From contig CAYLWP010000001.1 in the NCBI GenBank assembly GCA_964387365.1, positions 57,305-121,304 of the forward strand: a stretch of DNA of 64,000 bases. The letters run 5' to 3'. This DNA comes from COE1 sp964387365. Lineage in GTDB: Bacteria > Bacillota > Clostridia > Lachnospirales > Lachnospiraceae. Position numbers and translations under genes: made by a program. Positions within the stretch are counted from its first letter, which is position 1. Every line of letters begins with the position of its first letter. This document shows positions 8,837 through 18,371 of the stretch, one piece after another. The notes beneath the pieces were generated by a model. It had not been told where the DNA came from, made no database searches, and saw only the letters and a program-made list of their open reading frames with translations.

Positions 8837-9913
8837 ATGGATTTGGAACAGCAGAATGCAAAAAAATGGTTCAAAAAGTGCATAGTGTGTTTATTGGGAG
8901 CGTTTCTGTTGACGGTACTGGTAGTATATGTAGTAGATCCGTATTTTCACTTTCATAAACCGTTTGAGTTTATTCATTATCGTTTGTACGATGAACGTTA
9001 TATAAATGACGGCATAAACAGGCATTTTGACTATGATGCTATCATAACGGGAACGTCCATGTCTCAGAATTTTAAGCCGAGTGAGGTGGATGCACTGTTT
9101 GGGACGAACTGTATCAAACAATCCTTTTCCGGAGCCGGCTATATGGAGCTGTCGCAGAATTTGGAAAGAGCACTGCAGAGAAACGATAAGTTGAAAACAG
9201 TTATCTGGACAATGGACTATAATGCACTGATTCGTGAAAAAGATTGGAGTGCTTATGATGAGTATCCGACATATTTATACGATGACAAGGTTTTCAATGA
9301 TGTAGCTTATATTTTTAATAAATCAGTTTGGTATCATGGTGTACTTACTAATGTAGTGAAAACTGTTACAGGTGAGTCTAGTACTAGCTTTGATGAATAT
9401 TCATCCTGGGATAAGGAAACGGGATTGGAATATATTCTGCGAGCATACGATAGGAACGATGTGGCACTGGATCTGCCGTCTGAGCTTACCGGGCAGGAGG
9501 AACAGATGGTATATGAAAATGTAAAAACGAACATGGTAGAGCTCGTAACCCGGTATCCGGATACTACATTTTATATTTTCTATACGCCCTACAGTATTTG
9601 CTATTGGGATGAGCTGAGCCAGACCAACACTATGGTGCGCCAGCTTCAGGCAGAGCGTATTGCTACGGAGCTGCTGCTGGAGTGCCCGAACGTGAAGCTT
9701 TATAATTTTTATGACCGCTATGATGTGATTACAGACCTTGATAATTATCGGGATAAGGAGCACTACGGAGCCTGGATTAATTCACAGATACTGGAATGGA
9801 TTGCGAAAGATGTCGGGCTGGTGACAAAGGGTAATTACCGGGAACGCTTGTCGGAGGAATATGAATATTATTCCGGCTATGATTATGACAGCATTTATGG
9901 AATAGGCGACTAA
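8837..9913 (+). CDS. SGNH/DltD-like protein, predicted partner of the MBOAT acyltransferase
   Basis: The protein is 358 aa with one N-terminal membrane anchor (about residues 15-35) and an extracytoplasmic domain. It has GTSMSQNF with Ser74 in the block I position and DKEHYG near the C-terminus (Asp306, His309), matching the DxxH of SGNH-fold esterases and acetyltransferases. Comparable MBOAT/SGNH pairs (AlgI with AlgJ/AlgX, PatA with PatB) acetylate polysaccharides outside the membrane. The gene follows the MBOAT after 17 bases with an AAAAGGGCAGGA ribosome site. The family is inferred from motifs and context, since overall similarity to DltD or AlgX looks low. Confidence 0.7.
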   Translation: MDLEQQNAKKWFKKCIVCLLGAFLLTVLVVYVVDPYFHFHKPFEFIHYRLYDERYINDGINRHFDYDAIITGTSMSQNFKPSEVDALFGTNCIKQSFSGAGYMELSQNLERALQRNDKLKTVIWTMDYNALIREKDWSAYDEYPTYLYDDKVFNDVAYIFNKSVWYHGVLTNVVKTVTGESSTSFDEYSSWDKETGLEYILRAYDRNDVALDLPSELTGQEEQMVYENVKTNMVELVTRYPDTTFYIFYTPYSICYWDELSQTNTMVRQLQAERIATELLLECPNVKLYNFYDRYDVITDLDNYRDKEHYGAWINSQILEWIAKDVGLVTKGNYRERLSEEYEYYSGYDYDSIYGIGD

Positions 9914-9930
9914 CGGAAAGGATAAAACAA

Positions 9931-11673
9931 ATGGATATCATAAAGAAGTTAAGTTATATATTGGATAAAAAGCAGAAAAGGCACCTTGGTGTCCTGGCAA
10001 TCATGATATTTATCGGTGGTTTGTTGGAAACCCTAAGTATATCAGCAATGTTGCCGGTTGTGTGGGTTATTGTTGATAAGGAGGCGGCTGCAAATAACAG
10101 GATTATCTCGTTTGTCATGGATATTCTGCATATCGAGGATATGTTTTGGTTTACGATAGTATTACTGGGATTGTTGATTGTTATGTATATACTTAAGAGC
10201 TTATTCCTTTTGTTTTTGGTAAATGAACAGTCACGTTTTATCTCAAATAATAGAAACAGATTAATCAGCCGGGTGTTGAGAGAATTTTTAAACCGTCCGT
10301 ATGAGTTTTATCTGGATGCGGACATTCCGACTGTATTTCGATTGACAGACAGCGATATTCCGAATGTATTTGCAATGATACTGGCCATTATTTCATTAGT
10401 ATCCGAATGTGTGGTATTTGTGCTGCTTTGCGTAATATCTGTGGCGACCAGCTGGCAATTGACGGTATTTCTCGTAGTGGTATTGGGTGGATTGACGCTG
10501 CTGGTTTTAAAGGTTCTAAAACCAAGGCTGGCAGGACTGGGACAGAAGAATTTATCTGTTCAGTCAAGGATTGCAAAGTGGAGAATTCAGGCAATCTACG
10601 GAATTAAGGATGTAAAGGTACTGCACAGAGAGGCATTTTTTGCGGATAATTATGAAAATACAGGTAAGGTAGGAGCTACCCTTTCCAGAAGATATGCGGT
10701 TATGAACAGTGCGCCAAGATTACTGATAGAGGCAGTATTCATGAGTAGTATTTTGGGTTATCTGATGGTGTATATTCTGCTCGGAAATGATGTGACAACG
10801 ATGATTCCGACTCTGACTGCATTTGCACTTGTAGCGATGAGACTGATGCCATGTGCAAATCGTATTAACACCTATATGACAGATATTGCCTATTACAAGC
10901 CTTGCCTTGACTATGTATATGAGAACCTGAACATTAATGCACTGAGTCAGACCAATAATCCAACGATTGAGGCGAGAGATGCAAGTGTGAAGATGGAGCT
11001 TCGGGATAAAATACAGTTAAAGGATATCGTGTATGCGTATCCGAATACGGATAAATTAATCTTTGATCATGCTGATATGGAGGTACCGTATGGTAAGTCA
11101 GTAGGTATTATGGGACCGTCCGGAGCAGGTAAATCAACCATTGTTGATATTCTGTTAGGTTTATTGAAGATTCATGAAGGAAAGATTACCTGTGACGGTA
11201 CGGATATTTTTGATAATTATCCGGCATGGCTTTCTCAGATTGGCTATATTCCGCAGTCTATCTACCTTGTTGATGAACCAATCAGAAACAACATCGCCTT
11301 TGGTATTGCAGATGAAAAAATTGATGATGACAGAATCTGGCAGGTATTGGAAGAGGCACAGTTAAAAGACTTTATTAAGACCTTGCCGGAGGGATTGGAT
11401 ACTACAATCGGTGACAGAGGTGTAAGACTGTCCGGTGGACAGAGACAGAGACTTGGTATTGCGAGAGCGCTTTATCATAATCCGGAGATTCTGGTATTCG
11501 ATGAAGCGACATCTGCTCTTGATAATGAGACAGAACAGGCGGTTATGGAAGCAATTAACAGCTTTCATGGTAAGAAGACCATGGTAATTATTGCACATAG
11601 ACTGAATACGATAGAAAAGTGTGATATTATTTATAAGGTTGATGGTGGACAGATTGTAGAGACTACGTTGTAA
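9931..11673 (+). CDS. PglK/MsbA-type ABC transporter, probable lipid-linked glycan flippase
   Basis: The protein is 580 aa, a complete half-transporter with an N-terminal six-helix membrane domain and a C-terminal ATPase. The ATPase has Walker A GPSGAGKST near residue 395, signature LSGGQRQR near residue 499 and Walker B ILVFDEATSALD near residue 519. Its length and placement among glycosyltransferases suit PglK/Wzk-type flippases, which turn undecaprenyl-diphosphate oligosaccharides across the membrane. A second member of the same type (579 aa) lies at 21528. Drug or peptide export is possible by fold but unlikely here. Confidence 0.88.
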   Translation: MDIIKKLSYILDKKQKRHLGVLAIMIFIGGLLETLSISAMLPVVWVIVDKEAAANNRIISFVMDILHIEDMFWFTIVLLGLLIVMYILKSLFLLFLVNEQSRFISNNRNRLISRVLREFLNRPYEFYLDADIPTVFRLTDSDIPNVFAMILAIISLVSECVVFVLLCVISVATSWQLTVFLVVVLGGLTLLVLKVLKPRLAGLGQKNLSVQSRIAKWRIQAIYGIKDVKVLHREAFFADNYENTGKVGATLSRRYAVMNSAPRLLIEAVFMSSILGYLMVYILLGNDVTTMIPTLTAFALVAMRLMPCANRINTYMTDIAYYKPCLDYVYENLNINALSQTNNPTIEARDASVKMELRDKIQLKDIVYAYPNTDKLIFDHADMEVPYGKSVGIMGPSGAGKSTIVDILLGLLKIHEGKITCDGTDIFDNYPAWLSQIGYIPQSIYLVDEPIRNNIAFGIADEKIDDDRIWQVLEEAQLKDFIKTLPEGLDTTIGDRGVRLSGGQRQRLGIARALYHNPEILVFDEATSALDNETEQAVMEAINSFHGKKTMVIIAHRLNTIEKCDIIYKVDGGQIVETTL

Positions 11674-11757
11674 AAAAGGTAACTTGAGTATATAGCAGAT
11701 ACGTTGCAGGCAATTTGGAAAAACAGGAATACTGATTTCTGTGGAAAGGTGGAAGCA

Positions 11758-12792
11758 ATGTCGGATAAACCGATTATAGCAACTGAATTATTAAAGGGAC
11801 AGGGACTGGGAAATCAGTTGTTCTGTTATATTGCAATCAGATGTCTGGCATTGGAAAAGGGCTGGAATTTCAGTATTTTAAATCGTGAAATCCTTGCTAA
11901 CAATATCCACAGTAATAAGGGTATGTATTTTATGGACTTGGACTGTGGATTAGAGCTTGCAAAAGGTGATTTTAAGAATATCTATCACGAAAAAGAAGAT
12001 AGAATCTACCTTGGTAATTCGAGTCATGATATAGAGCATGGCTGCTATATTACAGGAGCAGATGAGAAGCTTTTTGAACTTAATGAAACAACGCTTGTAT
12101 ATGGTAATCTTCAGGATGAATCTTACTTTGGCAAGTATAGAGAGCAGATTAAGGAATGGATGAAGGTGAAACCGGAATATGACAATTATGAGTATTCCAG
12201 AGAGAATCTTTGTATTATCAATATCCGTGGTGGCGAGTATACCGGCAATCCGGAGTTGTTTTTGAGAAGAAAATACTGGATGGATGCCATGAAGGTCATG
12301 AAGGCTAAGCGTTCTGACATGGAATTTATGGTAGTGACAGATGATGTCGAGGCAGCAAGAAGGATTCTGCCGGAGGTGCCGGCTTTCCATTTTGACCTTG
12401 CCGGTGATTATACAGTGATTAAAAATGCACATTATCTTATTTTATCCAATTCAACCTTTGCGTTCTTTCCGGCATTTACCAGTGAGACTGTGAAGTATGT
12501 CATTGCGCCGAAATATTGGGCAAGACATAATGTATCGGATGGGTATTGGGCATCGGAGCAGAATATTTACTCCTGTTTTATGTATATGGACAGAAAGGGT
12601 AAGCTTTTTACCGCAGAGGAATGTCGTAGAGAGTTAGAGGAATATAAGAAGAATTCCAAGAAATATAAAGAGATTGGTAAGAAGTTGCAGGGAGTGCAGT
12701 TAACAACGGCAAAGCTTCATGCAAAATCCCTGATTTACAAGGATTTGTTTGTCAGAATGTTACGTTCTTTGAAACGTAGAATGGGAATGTAA
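11758..12792 (+). CDS. GT11-like (fucosyltransferase-superfamily) glycosyltransferase
   Basis: The protein is 344 aa from the ATG at 11758, which has GAAAGGTGG just upstream; an in-frame TTG at 11704 lacks a ribosome site. GLGNQLFCYIAIR and LSNSTFAFFPAF match the first and last GT11 signatures. The central HxRRxDY motif is altered to INIRGGEY near residue 154, so GDP-fucose binding may differ. The C-terminus is a charged lysine-rich tail. It follows the ABC flippase and precedes an unrelated ATPase. The fold is well supported; the fucose donor is less certain. Confidence 0.75.
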   Translation: MSDKPIIATELLKGQGLGNQLFCYIAIRCLALEKGWNFSILNREILANNIHSNKGMYFMDLDCGLELAKGDFKNIYHEKEDRIYLGNSSHDIEHGCYITGADEKLFELNETTLVYGNLQDESYFGKYREQIKEWMKVKPEYDNYEYSRENLCIINIRGGEYTGNPELFLRRKYWMDAMKVMKAKRSDMEFMVVTDDVEAARRILPEVPAFHFDLAGDYTVIKNAHYLILSNSTFAFFPAFTSETVKYVIAPKYWARHNVSDGYWASEQNIYSCFMYMDRKGKLFTAEECRRELEEYKKNSKKYKEIGKKLQGVQLTTAKLHAKSLIYKDLFVRMLRSLKRRMGM

Positions 12793-12810
12793 AGGGAGGA
12801 GACACAGAGT

Positions 12811-14385
12811 ATGGGAGTCTATTTGAATCCAACGACGAAAGGTTTTCAAGACAGCTTAAATTCGGAAATCTATGTTGATAAGACAGGTCTGATTGAACAG
12901 TTGAATCGTCTGATTAATACAGAACAAAAATATGTCTGTGTCAGCAGACCGAGAAGATTTGGTAAGTCCATGGCAATAAAGATGTTGTCGGCGTATTATA
13001 ACGCAGATAGTGATTCGGATGAGTTATTTAAAAATTTTGCAATCGCTCAGGCAGAAAGTTACAAGAAGCATATGAACCAATACGATGTAATTCGTATTAA
13101 CATGACAGAGTTTTTAAGTGATACGAAGAGTGTTGATGAGATGATTGCATTAATTGAAGAGTCCATACTCTGGGAATTGTTGAAACGGTATTCGGATATA
13201 CGCTTTTTTAACTCAAAGAGCCTAAACAGAACTATGGCCGATATATACCAGAGTTCGAATACGTCCTTTATAATATTAGTGGATGAGTGGGACTGTATTT
13301 TCCGTGAATATAAGGACAAAAAAGAAGAGCAGGAGAAGTATCTTGATTTTCTTCGGAATTGGCTCAAGGATAAGGAATATATCGCTCTTGCATATATGAC
13401 GGGTATATTACCAATTAAGAAATATGGGACACATTCTGCCTTGAATATGTTTACGGAATATTCCATGACCAATGCAGGACAGCTTGCCGGATATTTTGGC
13501 TTTATTGAGGATGAAGTGAGACAGTTATGCAAACGTTATCATATGAGCTTTGAAGAGACAAAGACATGGTATGATGGATATAATCTTGGTAAAGCACCAT
13601 CTATTTACAATCCGAGGTCTGTGGTCGGAGCTATGCTTGCCAATTCCTTTGATACCTATTGGAATCAGACAGAGACATTTGATGCATTACGAACATATAT
13701 TGATATGAATTATGATGGGTTAAAAGATGCCATTATCAGAATGCTGGCAGGAGAGCGTGTGCAGATTGATGTAAGAAGCTTTGTCAATGATATGACTACA
13801 TTTCATAACTATGAGGATGTCTTGACTCTGCTTGTACATTTAGGCTATCTGGCATACAATAGGGAATGCGAAGAGGTCTACATTCCAAACAAAGAGATTT
13901 CAAAGGAATTTATTACGGCGATTAAGAATACATCATGGGGGGAAATTATAAGGTCTGTAAAAGCTTCGGAAACGTTGTTGAAAAATGTGTGGGCGATGAA
14001 TGCAGATGCGGTTGCTGAGGGTGTGGAAAAGGCACATTATGAGACATCTGTATTAACATATAATGATGAGAATGCGCTGAGTTACACAATTTCATTGGCT
14101 TTTTATGCAGCAAGGGAGTATTACTCCGTATTTCGTGAGCTTCCTACCGGAAAGGGATTTGCAGACATGGTATTTATCCCAAAGGCAACTGCGACAGATA
14201 AACCTGCAATGGTAATTGAGTTAAAGTATGATAAAAGTACTCAGGGAGCGATTGCACAGATAAAAGAGAAGAAATATGCGGAGAGCTTATCAGCATATAA
14301 GGGCAACTTACTTTTAGTGGGTATTAATTATGATAGAGAAGCAAAGAAGCATGAGTGTGTTATCGAACAGCTGGATATCGAATAG
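12811..14385 (+). CDS. AAA-ATPase-like protein with C-terminal PD-(D/E)XK nuclease-like domain
   Basis: The protein is 524 aa. The N-terminal ATPase has the variant P-loop RPRRFGKS near residue 50 and Walker B ILVDEWD near residue 156. Other features are TGILPIKKYG and YDGYNLGKAPSIYNPRSV. The C-terminus has GKGFADMVFIP then VIELKYDKS (residues about 447-475), the D...ExK layout of PD-(D/E)XK nucleases. This two-domain type is abundant and multicopy in Bacteroidetes and Lachnospiraceae, and its role is unknown. Nothing in it suggests glycan chemistry. It sits in tandem between transferase genes, 18 bases after one and 30 before the next, with GGGAGGAG as ribosome site, so it is probably co-transcribed. 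Confidence 0.88.
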   Translation: MGVYLNPTTKGFQDSLNSEIYVDKTGLIEQLNRLINTEQKYVCVSRPRRFGKSMAIKMLSAYYNADSDSDELFKNFAIAQAESYKKHMNQYDVIRINMTEFLSDTKSVDEMIALIEESILWELLKRYSDIRFFNSKSLNRTMADIYQSSNTSFIILVDEWDCIFREYKDKKEEQEKYLDFLRNWLKDKEYIALAYMTGILPIKKYGTHSALNMFTEYSMTNAGQLAGYFGFIEDEVRQLCKRYHMSFEETKTWYDGYNLGKAPSIYNPRSVVGAMLANSFDTYWNQTETFDALRTYIDMNYDGLKDAIIRMLAGERVQIDVRSFVNDMTTFHNYEDVLTLLVHLGYLAYNRECEEVYIPNKEISKEFITAIKNTSWGEIIRSVKASETLLKNVWAMNADAVAEGVEKAHYETSVLTYNDENALSYTISLAFYAAREYYSVFRELPTGKGFADMVFIPKATATDKPAMVIELKYDKSTQGAIAQIKEKKYAESLSAYKGNLLLVGINYDREAKKHECVIEQLDIE

Positions 14386-14415
14386 CGATAAGTAATCGAG
14401 GAACGAAAAGTAAAA

Positions 14416-15174
14416 ATGAAAAATAGCAAAGAAAAACTACAGTTACCACAGGTAACGTTAGTTGCCATGACAAGCGTGAATATAACGGCAACCCTTAAGG
14501 CAATGCAATACAGTATGCGTGGCATTGATTTTGGTGATGCAGTACTTATAACACATAAGAAACCTTGGGGATTGCCGAAATCCATCCGTTACAGCCATAC
14601 AAGCAAGCTGACGAACATAGATGATTTTAATTACAAAATGGTATATGAGCTTGGTGAACATATCAAGACAGACTTTGCGTTAATTGTTCATGCGGATGGT
14701 TTCGTAGTACATCCGGAGATGTGGCGTGATGAGTTTTTGGATTATGATTATATTGGCGCACCGTGGCCATTACCCAAGGAAGGTGACACAACAACATATC
14801 GTGATATTCATGGCAATATATGTCGTGTTGGCAATAGTGCAGGAATCCGTAGCAAGCGTCTGATGGACTTCCCCAAGAAAGCCAATGTTCCTTGGGAGGG
14901 AGAGTATGCCTATGGGAGAATGTGGTTCTATGAGGATGGTTTTATCTGTTGTAAGATAAGACATCTCTTAGAAGCAGAGGGAATGAGAATTGCACCTCTT
15001 GACGTTGCAAAGTATTACAGTCATGAGCATATGATACCGGAAGTGCAGGGAATTACCCCCTTTGCATTCCATAAGTGGGCAGGTACAAATGCGCAGTATC
15101 CGAACTTTATAAAGCCAACCATAAAAGAGAGAGCAAAGAGTGTAGCGAGAAAGATACTAAAAAGAAATTCATAG
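14416..15174 (+). CDS. DUF5672 family protein, probable glycosyltransferase
   Basis: The protein is 252 aa. LPQVTLVAMTSVN at the start, an acidic segment FALIVHADGFVVHPEMW near residue 85, YDYIGAPWP near residue 112 and VGNSAGIRSKRLMDF near residue 138 match my recollection of DUF5672. That family is found in glycan clusters and viewed as GT-A-like; the HADG segment could play the DxD role. No signal peptide or membrane segment is seen. It is followed after 15 bases by a GT17-type gene. Confidence 0.75.
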   Translation: MKNSKEKLQLPQVTLVAMTSVNITATLKAMQYSMRGIDFGDAVLITHKKPWGLPKSIRYSHTSKLTNIDDFNYKMVYELGEHIKTDFALIVHADGFVVHPEMWRDEFLDYDYIGAPWPLPKEGDTTTYRDIHGNICRVGNSAGIRSKRLMDFPKKANVPWEGEYAYGRMWFYEDGFICCKIRHLLEAEGMRIAPLDVAKYYSHEHMIPEVQGITPFAFHKWAGTNAQYPNFIKPTIKERAKSVARKILKRNS

Positions 15175-15189
15175 AAAGGAAGTCAGTGC

Positions 15190-16191
15190 ATGGAGAAAAG
15201 GTTTAACATCACAGGCTGTTGTTATCCGGATAAGCATTACATGGTATACGATTGTTTTCAATTTTTTAATGAACTGGATATGCTGAAGATTAGACTCAAT
15301 GTGATGAGTCCGATTGTTGATAAATTCGTAATCAGTGAGGCAACAGAGACCTTCTCAGGACTTAAAAAGCCCTTGTATTATGAAGAGAATAAGGAAATGT
15401 TTGCCGAGTTTGCGGACAAGATTATTCATGTGGTGGTTGATGATACACCTGCCGGAGATACGCATGACAGAGATACCTTCCAGAAGAATGCAGTAACCAG
15501 AGGATTAAAGGACTGCACAGACGAGGATATCATCATCTTCAGTGATCTGGATGAGATTCCTAATCCAGAGAAGATTAAGGAGATCTTGAAGGATTTCCAA
15601 GAAGATAAGATTTACCACTTTGCACAGAGACTCTTCTACTGTTATCTGAATATGGAAGAGGTATCAGGTAATCTGTTATCGTATGCAGGAGAGTTTGAGG
15701 GCGTAGAACGCAAGAAGTGGATTGGTTCCAAGATGTGTAGCTATAAGCTGCTTCGCGAGCAGAATTTACAATTGGGAGAGCTTCGTTTTCCAGAGCGTAA
15801 GGAGGTCGGTATCCGTGTAGAGGATGGCGGCTGGCACTTTGGCTACATGGGCGGACACGGAGAGAAGGACATCAAAAAGCGTGTGAAGGAGAAGGTAATC
15901 TCAGCAGCGCATCAGGAATATAATTCGAAGCATGTCTTAAATCAGGTAACAGACCAGATCAAGGACGGTAAGGATATCTTCGGAAGAGATGCGAAGTTTA
16001 TCCGTTGTGAGATTGATGAGACCTTCCCGGTATATATCAGAGAGCATCAGAAAGAGCTTGCCTTCCTCATTATGCAGGAGGAGAAGCCTGCAGTAAAGGT
16101 ACTGAGACGTATCAAGGTGGGATGTAAGAATACCTGTTATGGATTTGCGGTAGCATGTAAGAGAATGCTTCTCAAGATACTCGGAAGATAA
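15190..16191 (+). CDS. GT17-family glycosyltransferase (beta-1,4-GlcNAc-transferase type)
   Basis: The protein is 333 aa. The N-terminus has YDCFQFFNELDMLKIRLN, followed by VDKFVISEATETFSG and the acidic motif FSDLDEIPNPEK near residue 118. A tryptophan/glycine-rich GGWHFGYMGG lies near residue 218. These are GT17 features; the family was named for eukaryotic bisecting GlcNAc-transferase (MGAT3), and bacterial members sit in glycan loci. The actual donor in bacteria is not established from sequence. A GAAAGGAAG ribosome site precedes the ATG. Confidence 0.85.
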   Translation: MEKRFNITGCCYPDKHYMVYDCFQFFNELDMLKIRLNVMSPIVDKFVISEATETFSGLKKPLYYEENKEMFAEFADKIIHVVVDDTPAGDTHDRDTFQKNAVTRGLKDCTDEDIIIFSDLDEIPNPEKIKEILKDFQEDKIYHFAQRLFYCYLNMEEVSGNLLSYAGEFEGVERKKWIGSKMCSYKLLREQNLQLGELRFPERKEVGIRVEDGGWHFGYMGGHGEKDIKKRVKEKVISAAHQEYNSKHVLNQVTDQIKDGKDIFGRDAKFIRCEIDETFPVYIREHQKELAFLIMQEEKPAVKVLRRIKVGCKNTCYGFAVACKRMLLKILGR

Positions 16192-16235
16192 AATAACAAA
16201 ATAAAACAGTAAGTAACTAAACGGAGATAGATGAT

Positions 16236-17171
16236 ATGCCAAAGGTATCAATTTGTATTCCGACATACAACAATGTGGACGAAGTCAAGCGTCTGTTGGA
16301 ATCCATATATGAGCAGGAATATACAGATTTTGAAGTAAATATATCGGATGATTCTACCAATGATGAGATTGCGGTAGCGGTAGAGGATTACCGGCAGCAG
16401 CATGGGGAAGAGCAAATCCGGTATATCCATAATGAAAAGCCATTGGGGCATATCTTTAACTGGAATGCAGCGATTGAGATGGCGACAGGGCAGTATATCA
16501 AAATCATGTTTAGTGATGATTGGTTTACATTTGAGGATAGTTTGGGAAAGTTTGTGGATATGTTGGAAAGGAATCCACAGGCTGACATAGCTTTTTGTGG
16601 AAGCAGGCAGGTAATGCTGGAGGACGATGTGCATAAGGTCAAACATGCCTCTATAAAATACAAGGAGAAGTCTTATGATAGACATGCAGAAATTACATTT
16701 ATAGAAAAGCTTGAGACAGATTATCGTCACCTGTTTCTGGGTAATCAGATAGGATGTCCAAGTGCAGTTATCTATAGGAGAAAAGAAAAGCAGTTTTTAT
16801 TTGACGAAGAGAGTAATTGGGCTTCTGATATGTTTCTGTATTTTGATATTTTGCAGGACAATCCTCAATTTTCTTATACGATGGAGCCTTTAGTGTCTAT
16901 TGGTATGCATGAACACCAATATACAGAGACTTTTTCAAAGCATGATGAGAGAGTCTATACAGATTATAGATATTTATATACCAAGTATAATCTTAGCAAA
17001 AGCAAGGAGTGTAGAGATTATTTTGTGGACGAATTTGTAGTGGAGTATAAGCAGGGATTAAAGGAAGTGAAGGCACTTAATATTAATCTACTTTTGTATG
17101 TGAAATGGATTGTCATACATTTGTATAGATCAATATGCTGCTTCTTAAGAAATAGATTTATCAGAAAATGA
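16236..17171 (+). CDS. GT2-family glycosyltransferase
   Basis: The protein is 311 aa. It opens with VSICIPTYNNVDEVKRLLESI and has ISDDSTND and the metal-binding FSDDW near residue 90, all standard for GT2. A polybasic, hydrophobic C-terminus (LLLYVKWIVIHLYRSICCFL) suggests membrane association. It precedes the Wzy-like gene by 12 bases, where base composition becomes more AT-rich. Specificity unknown. Confidence 0.9.
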   Translation: MPKVSICIPTYNNVDEVKRLLESIYEQEYTDFEVNISDDSTNDEIAVAVEDYRQQHGEEQIRYIHNEKPLGHIFNWNAAIEMATGQYIKIMFSDDWFTFEDSLGKFVDMLERNPQADIAFCGSRQVMLEDDVHKVKHASIKYKEKSYDRHAEITFIEKLETDYRHLFLGNQIGCPSAVIYRRKEKQFLFDEESNWASDMFLYFDILQDNPQFSYTMEPLVSIGMHEHQYTETFSKHDERVYTDYRYLYTKYNLSKSKECRDYFVDEFVVEYKQGLKEVKALNINLLLYVKWIVIHLYRSICCFLRNRFIRK

Positions 17172-17183
17172 GGTCAAATCAGA

Positions 17184-18371
17184 ATGAACAAAAAAGAAGT
17201 AGAATGTAATAGAATTTGTGAAGGTATTTTTTATTTGGCAATTTGTTTAGAGACTCTGTTTGTTTTGCTGGATAAGAGTAGTTACATAATACAGCATGAA
17301 ACATGGTGCTTTCGATTTACTTTTTTGCTTTTTAGTGCTAAAATTGCACTGACAAAGTATTCCGCAAAAGAATGGATTTGTATGGTTTCATTCATTCTTT
17401 TAGGAGTCATATCATGGTGTTATACTGATCGTGAAGAAATTGTACGAATTGTGGCATTAGTAGCTGCATGTAAAGGGATGGATAGAAGGAACATTATTAA
17501 GCTTGTTCTATATGAAACCTTAATAGGATCTGCCATTATAGTGGCATTAGCTTTTTTTGGCATTTATGGTGCAGTTTCTGTAGAAGGACTTTTCAGAGGC
17601 GGTGGTGTTATTACGACAAGATACTGTTTTGGAATGGGGCATCCGAATGCTTTTCACTGCATGTTGCTGATGGTAATGTTACTATTCTTGGCATTATATG
17701 AGAAACAAATGAAATGGTATGGTTATGTATTGGCCTTTTTTGTGAATATAGGATTGGGATATTATACAGAGTCTAGAACTGGTGTGTTGGTTGCAACTGC
17801 TATGATTGTGTTTGCGGTTATTTTACATTATGGTAAAAATGTAAGAGGTAAAAAAACTATTTATGTATTAGCGGAAATATGTATTCTGATGTGTGTGATG
17901 GTGTCTGTTTTTACAGCTAAAGTAGGGGTGGGGCATCCGGTTTTACTTCGAATTGATAGAACGCTGAATGGTAGATTACAATGGGCGGGATCGGACGGAG
18001 CGATTAGGTATTGGAGTTTATTCTCCAATGAGCTAAATCAGAATTACTTTGATATGGGATATGTTAGATTGTTTTATTGGTATGGAATTATACCGGCTCT
18101 AATTTTTCTGGCTGTGATTGCGATAACAGTTTGGAAGTGTAGGGAATTGAAAGCATATGATGTGTTTTTGATTTTGATGACGTTTGTAGCATACTCATTA
18201 ATTGAGGCGCATGCGGTATCCACATATATTGGTAGAAATTATATGCTATTTTGCATAGGTACGATATTACCTGCGATTATGAATGGAACTACGAAGGAAA
18301 ATGTGAACGAATATAGTGTAATTAATATTGGAAAGGTAAGCGTAGAGAAATGGAAGAGAACTTTCAAATGA
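17184..18371 (+). CDS. Wzy-like O-antigen/capsule polymerase or ligase
   Basis: The protein is 395 aa and strongly hydrophobic, with about ten predicted membrane segments. A loop contains RGGGVITTRYCFGMGHPNAF and, later, ESRTGVLVAT and NGRLQWAG. The pattern of a periplasm-facing loop with H-N and SRTG elements is typical of Wzy/WaaL-type membrane proteins. These proteins have little conserved sequence, so the call rests on topology and context. The last 22 bases overlap the next gene. Two other polymerase-like genes, at 34102 and 37302, look unrelated to this one. Confidence 0.75.
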   Translation: MNKKEVECNRICEGIFYLAICLETLFVLLDKSSYIIQHETWCFRFTFLLFSAKIALTKYSAKEWICMVSFILLGVISWCYTDREEIVRIVALVAACKGMDRRNIIKLVLYETLIGSAIIVALAFFGIYGAVSVEGLFRGGGVITTRYCFGMGHPNAFHCMLLMVMLLFLALYEKQMKWYGYVLAFFVNIGLGYYTESRTGVLVATAMIVFAVILHYGKNVRGKKTIYVLAEICILMCVMVSVFTAKVGVGHPVLLRIDRTLNGRLQWAGSDGAIRYWSLFSNELNQNYFDMGYVRLFYWYGIIPALIFLAVIAITVWKCRELKAYDVFLILMTFVAYSLIEAHAVSTYIGRNYMLFCIGTILPAIMNGTTKENVNEYSVINIGKVSVEKWKRTFK

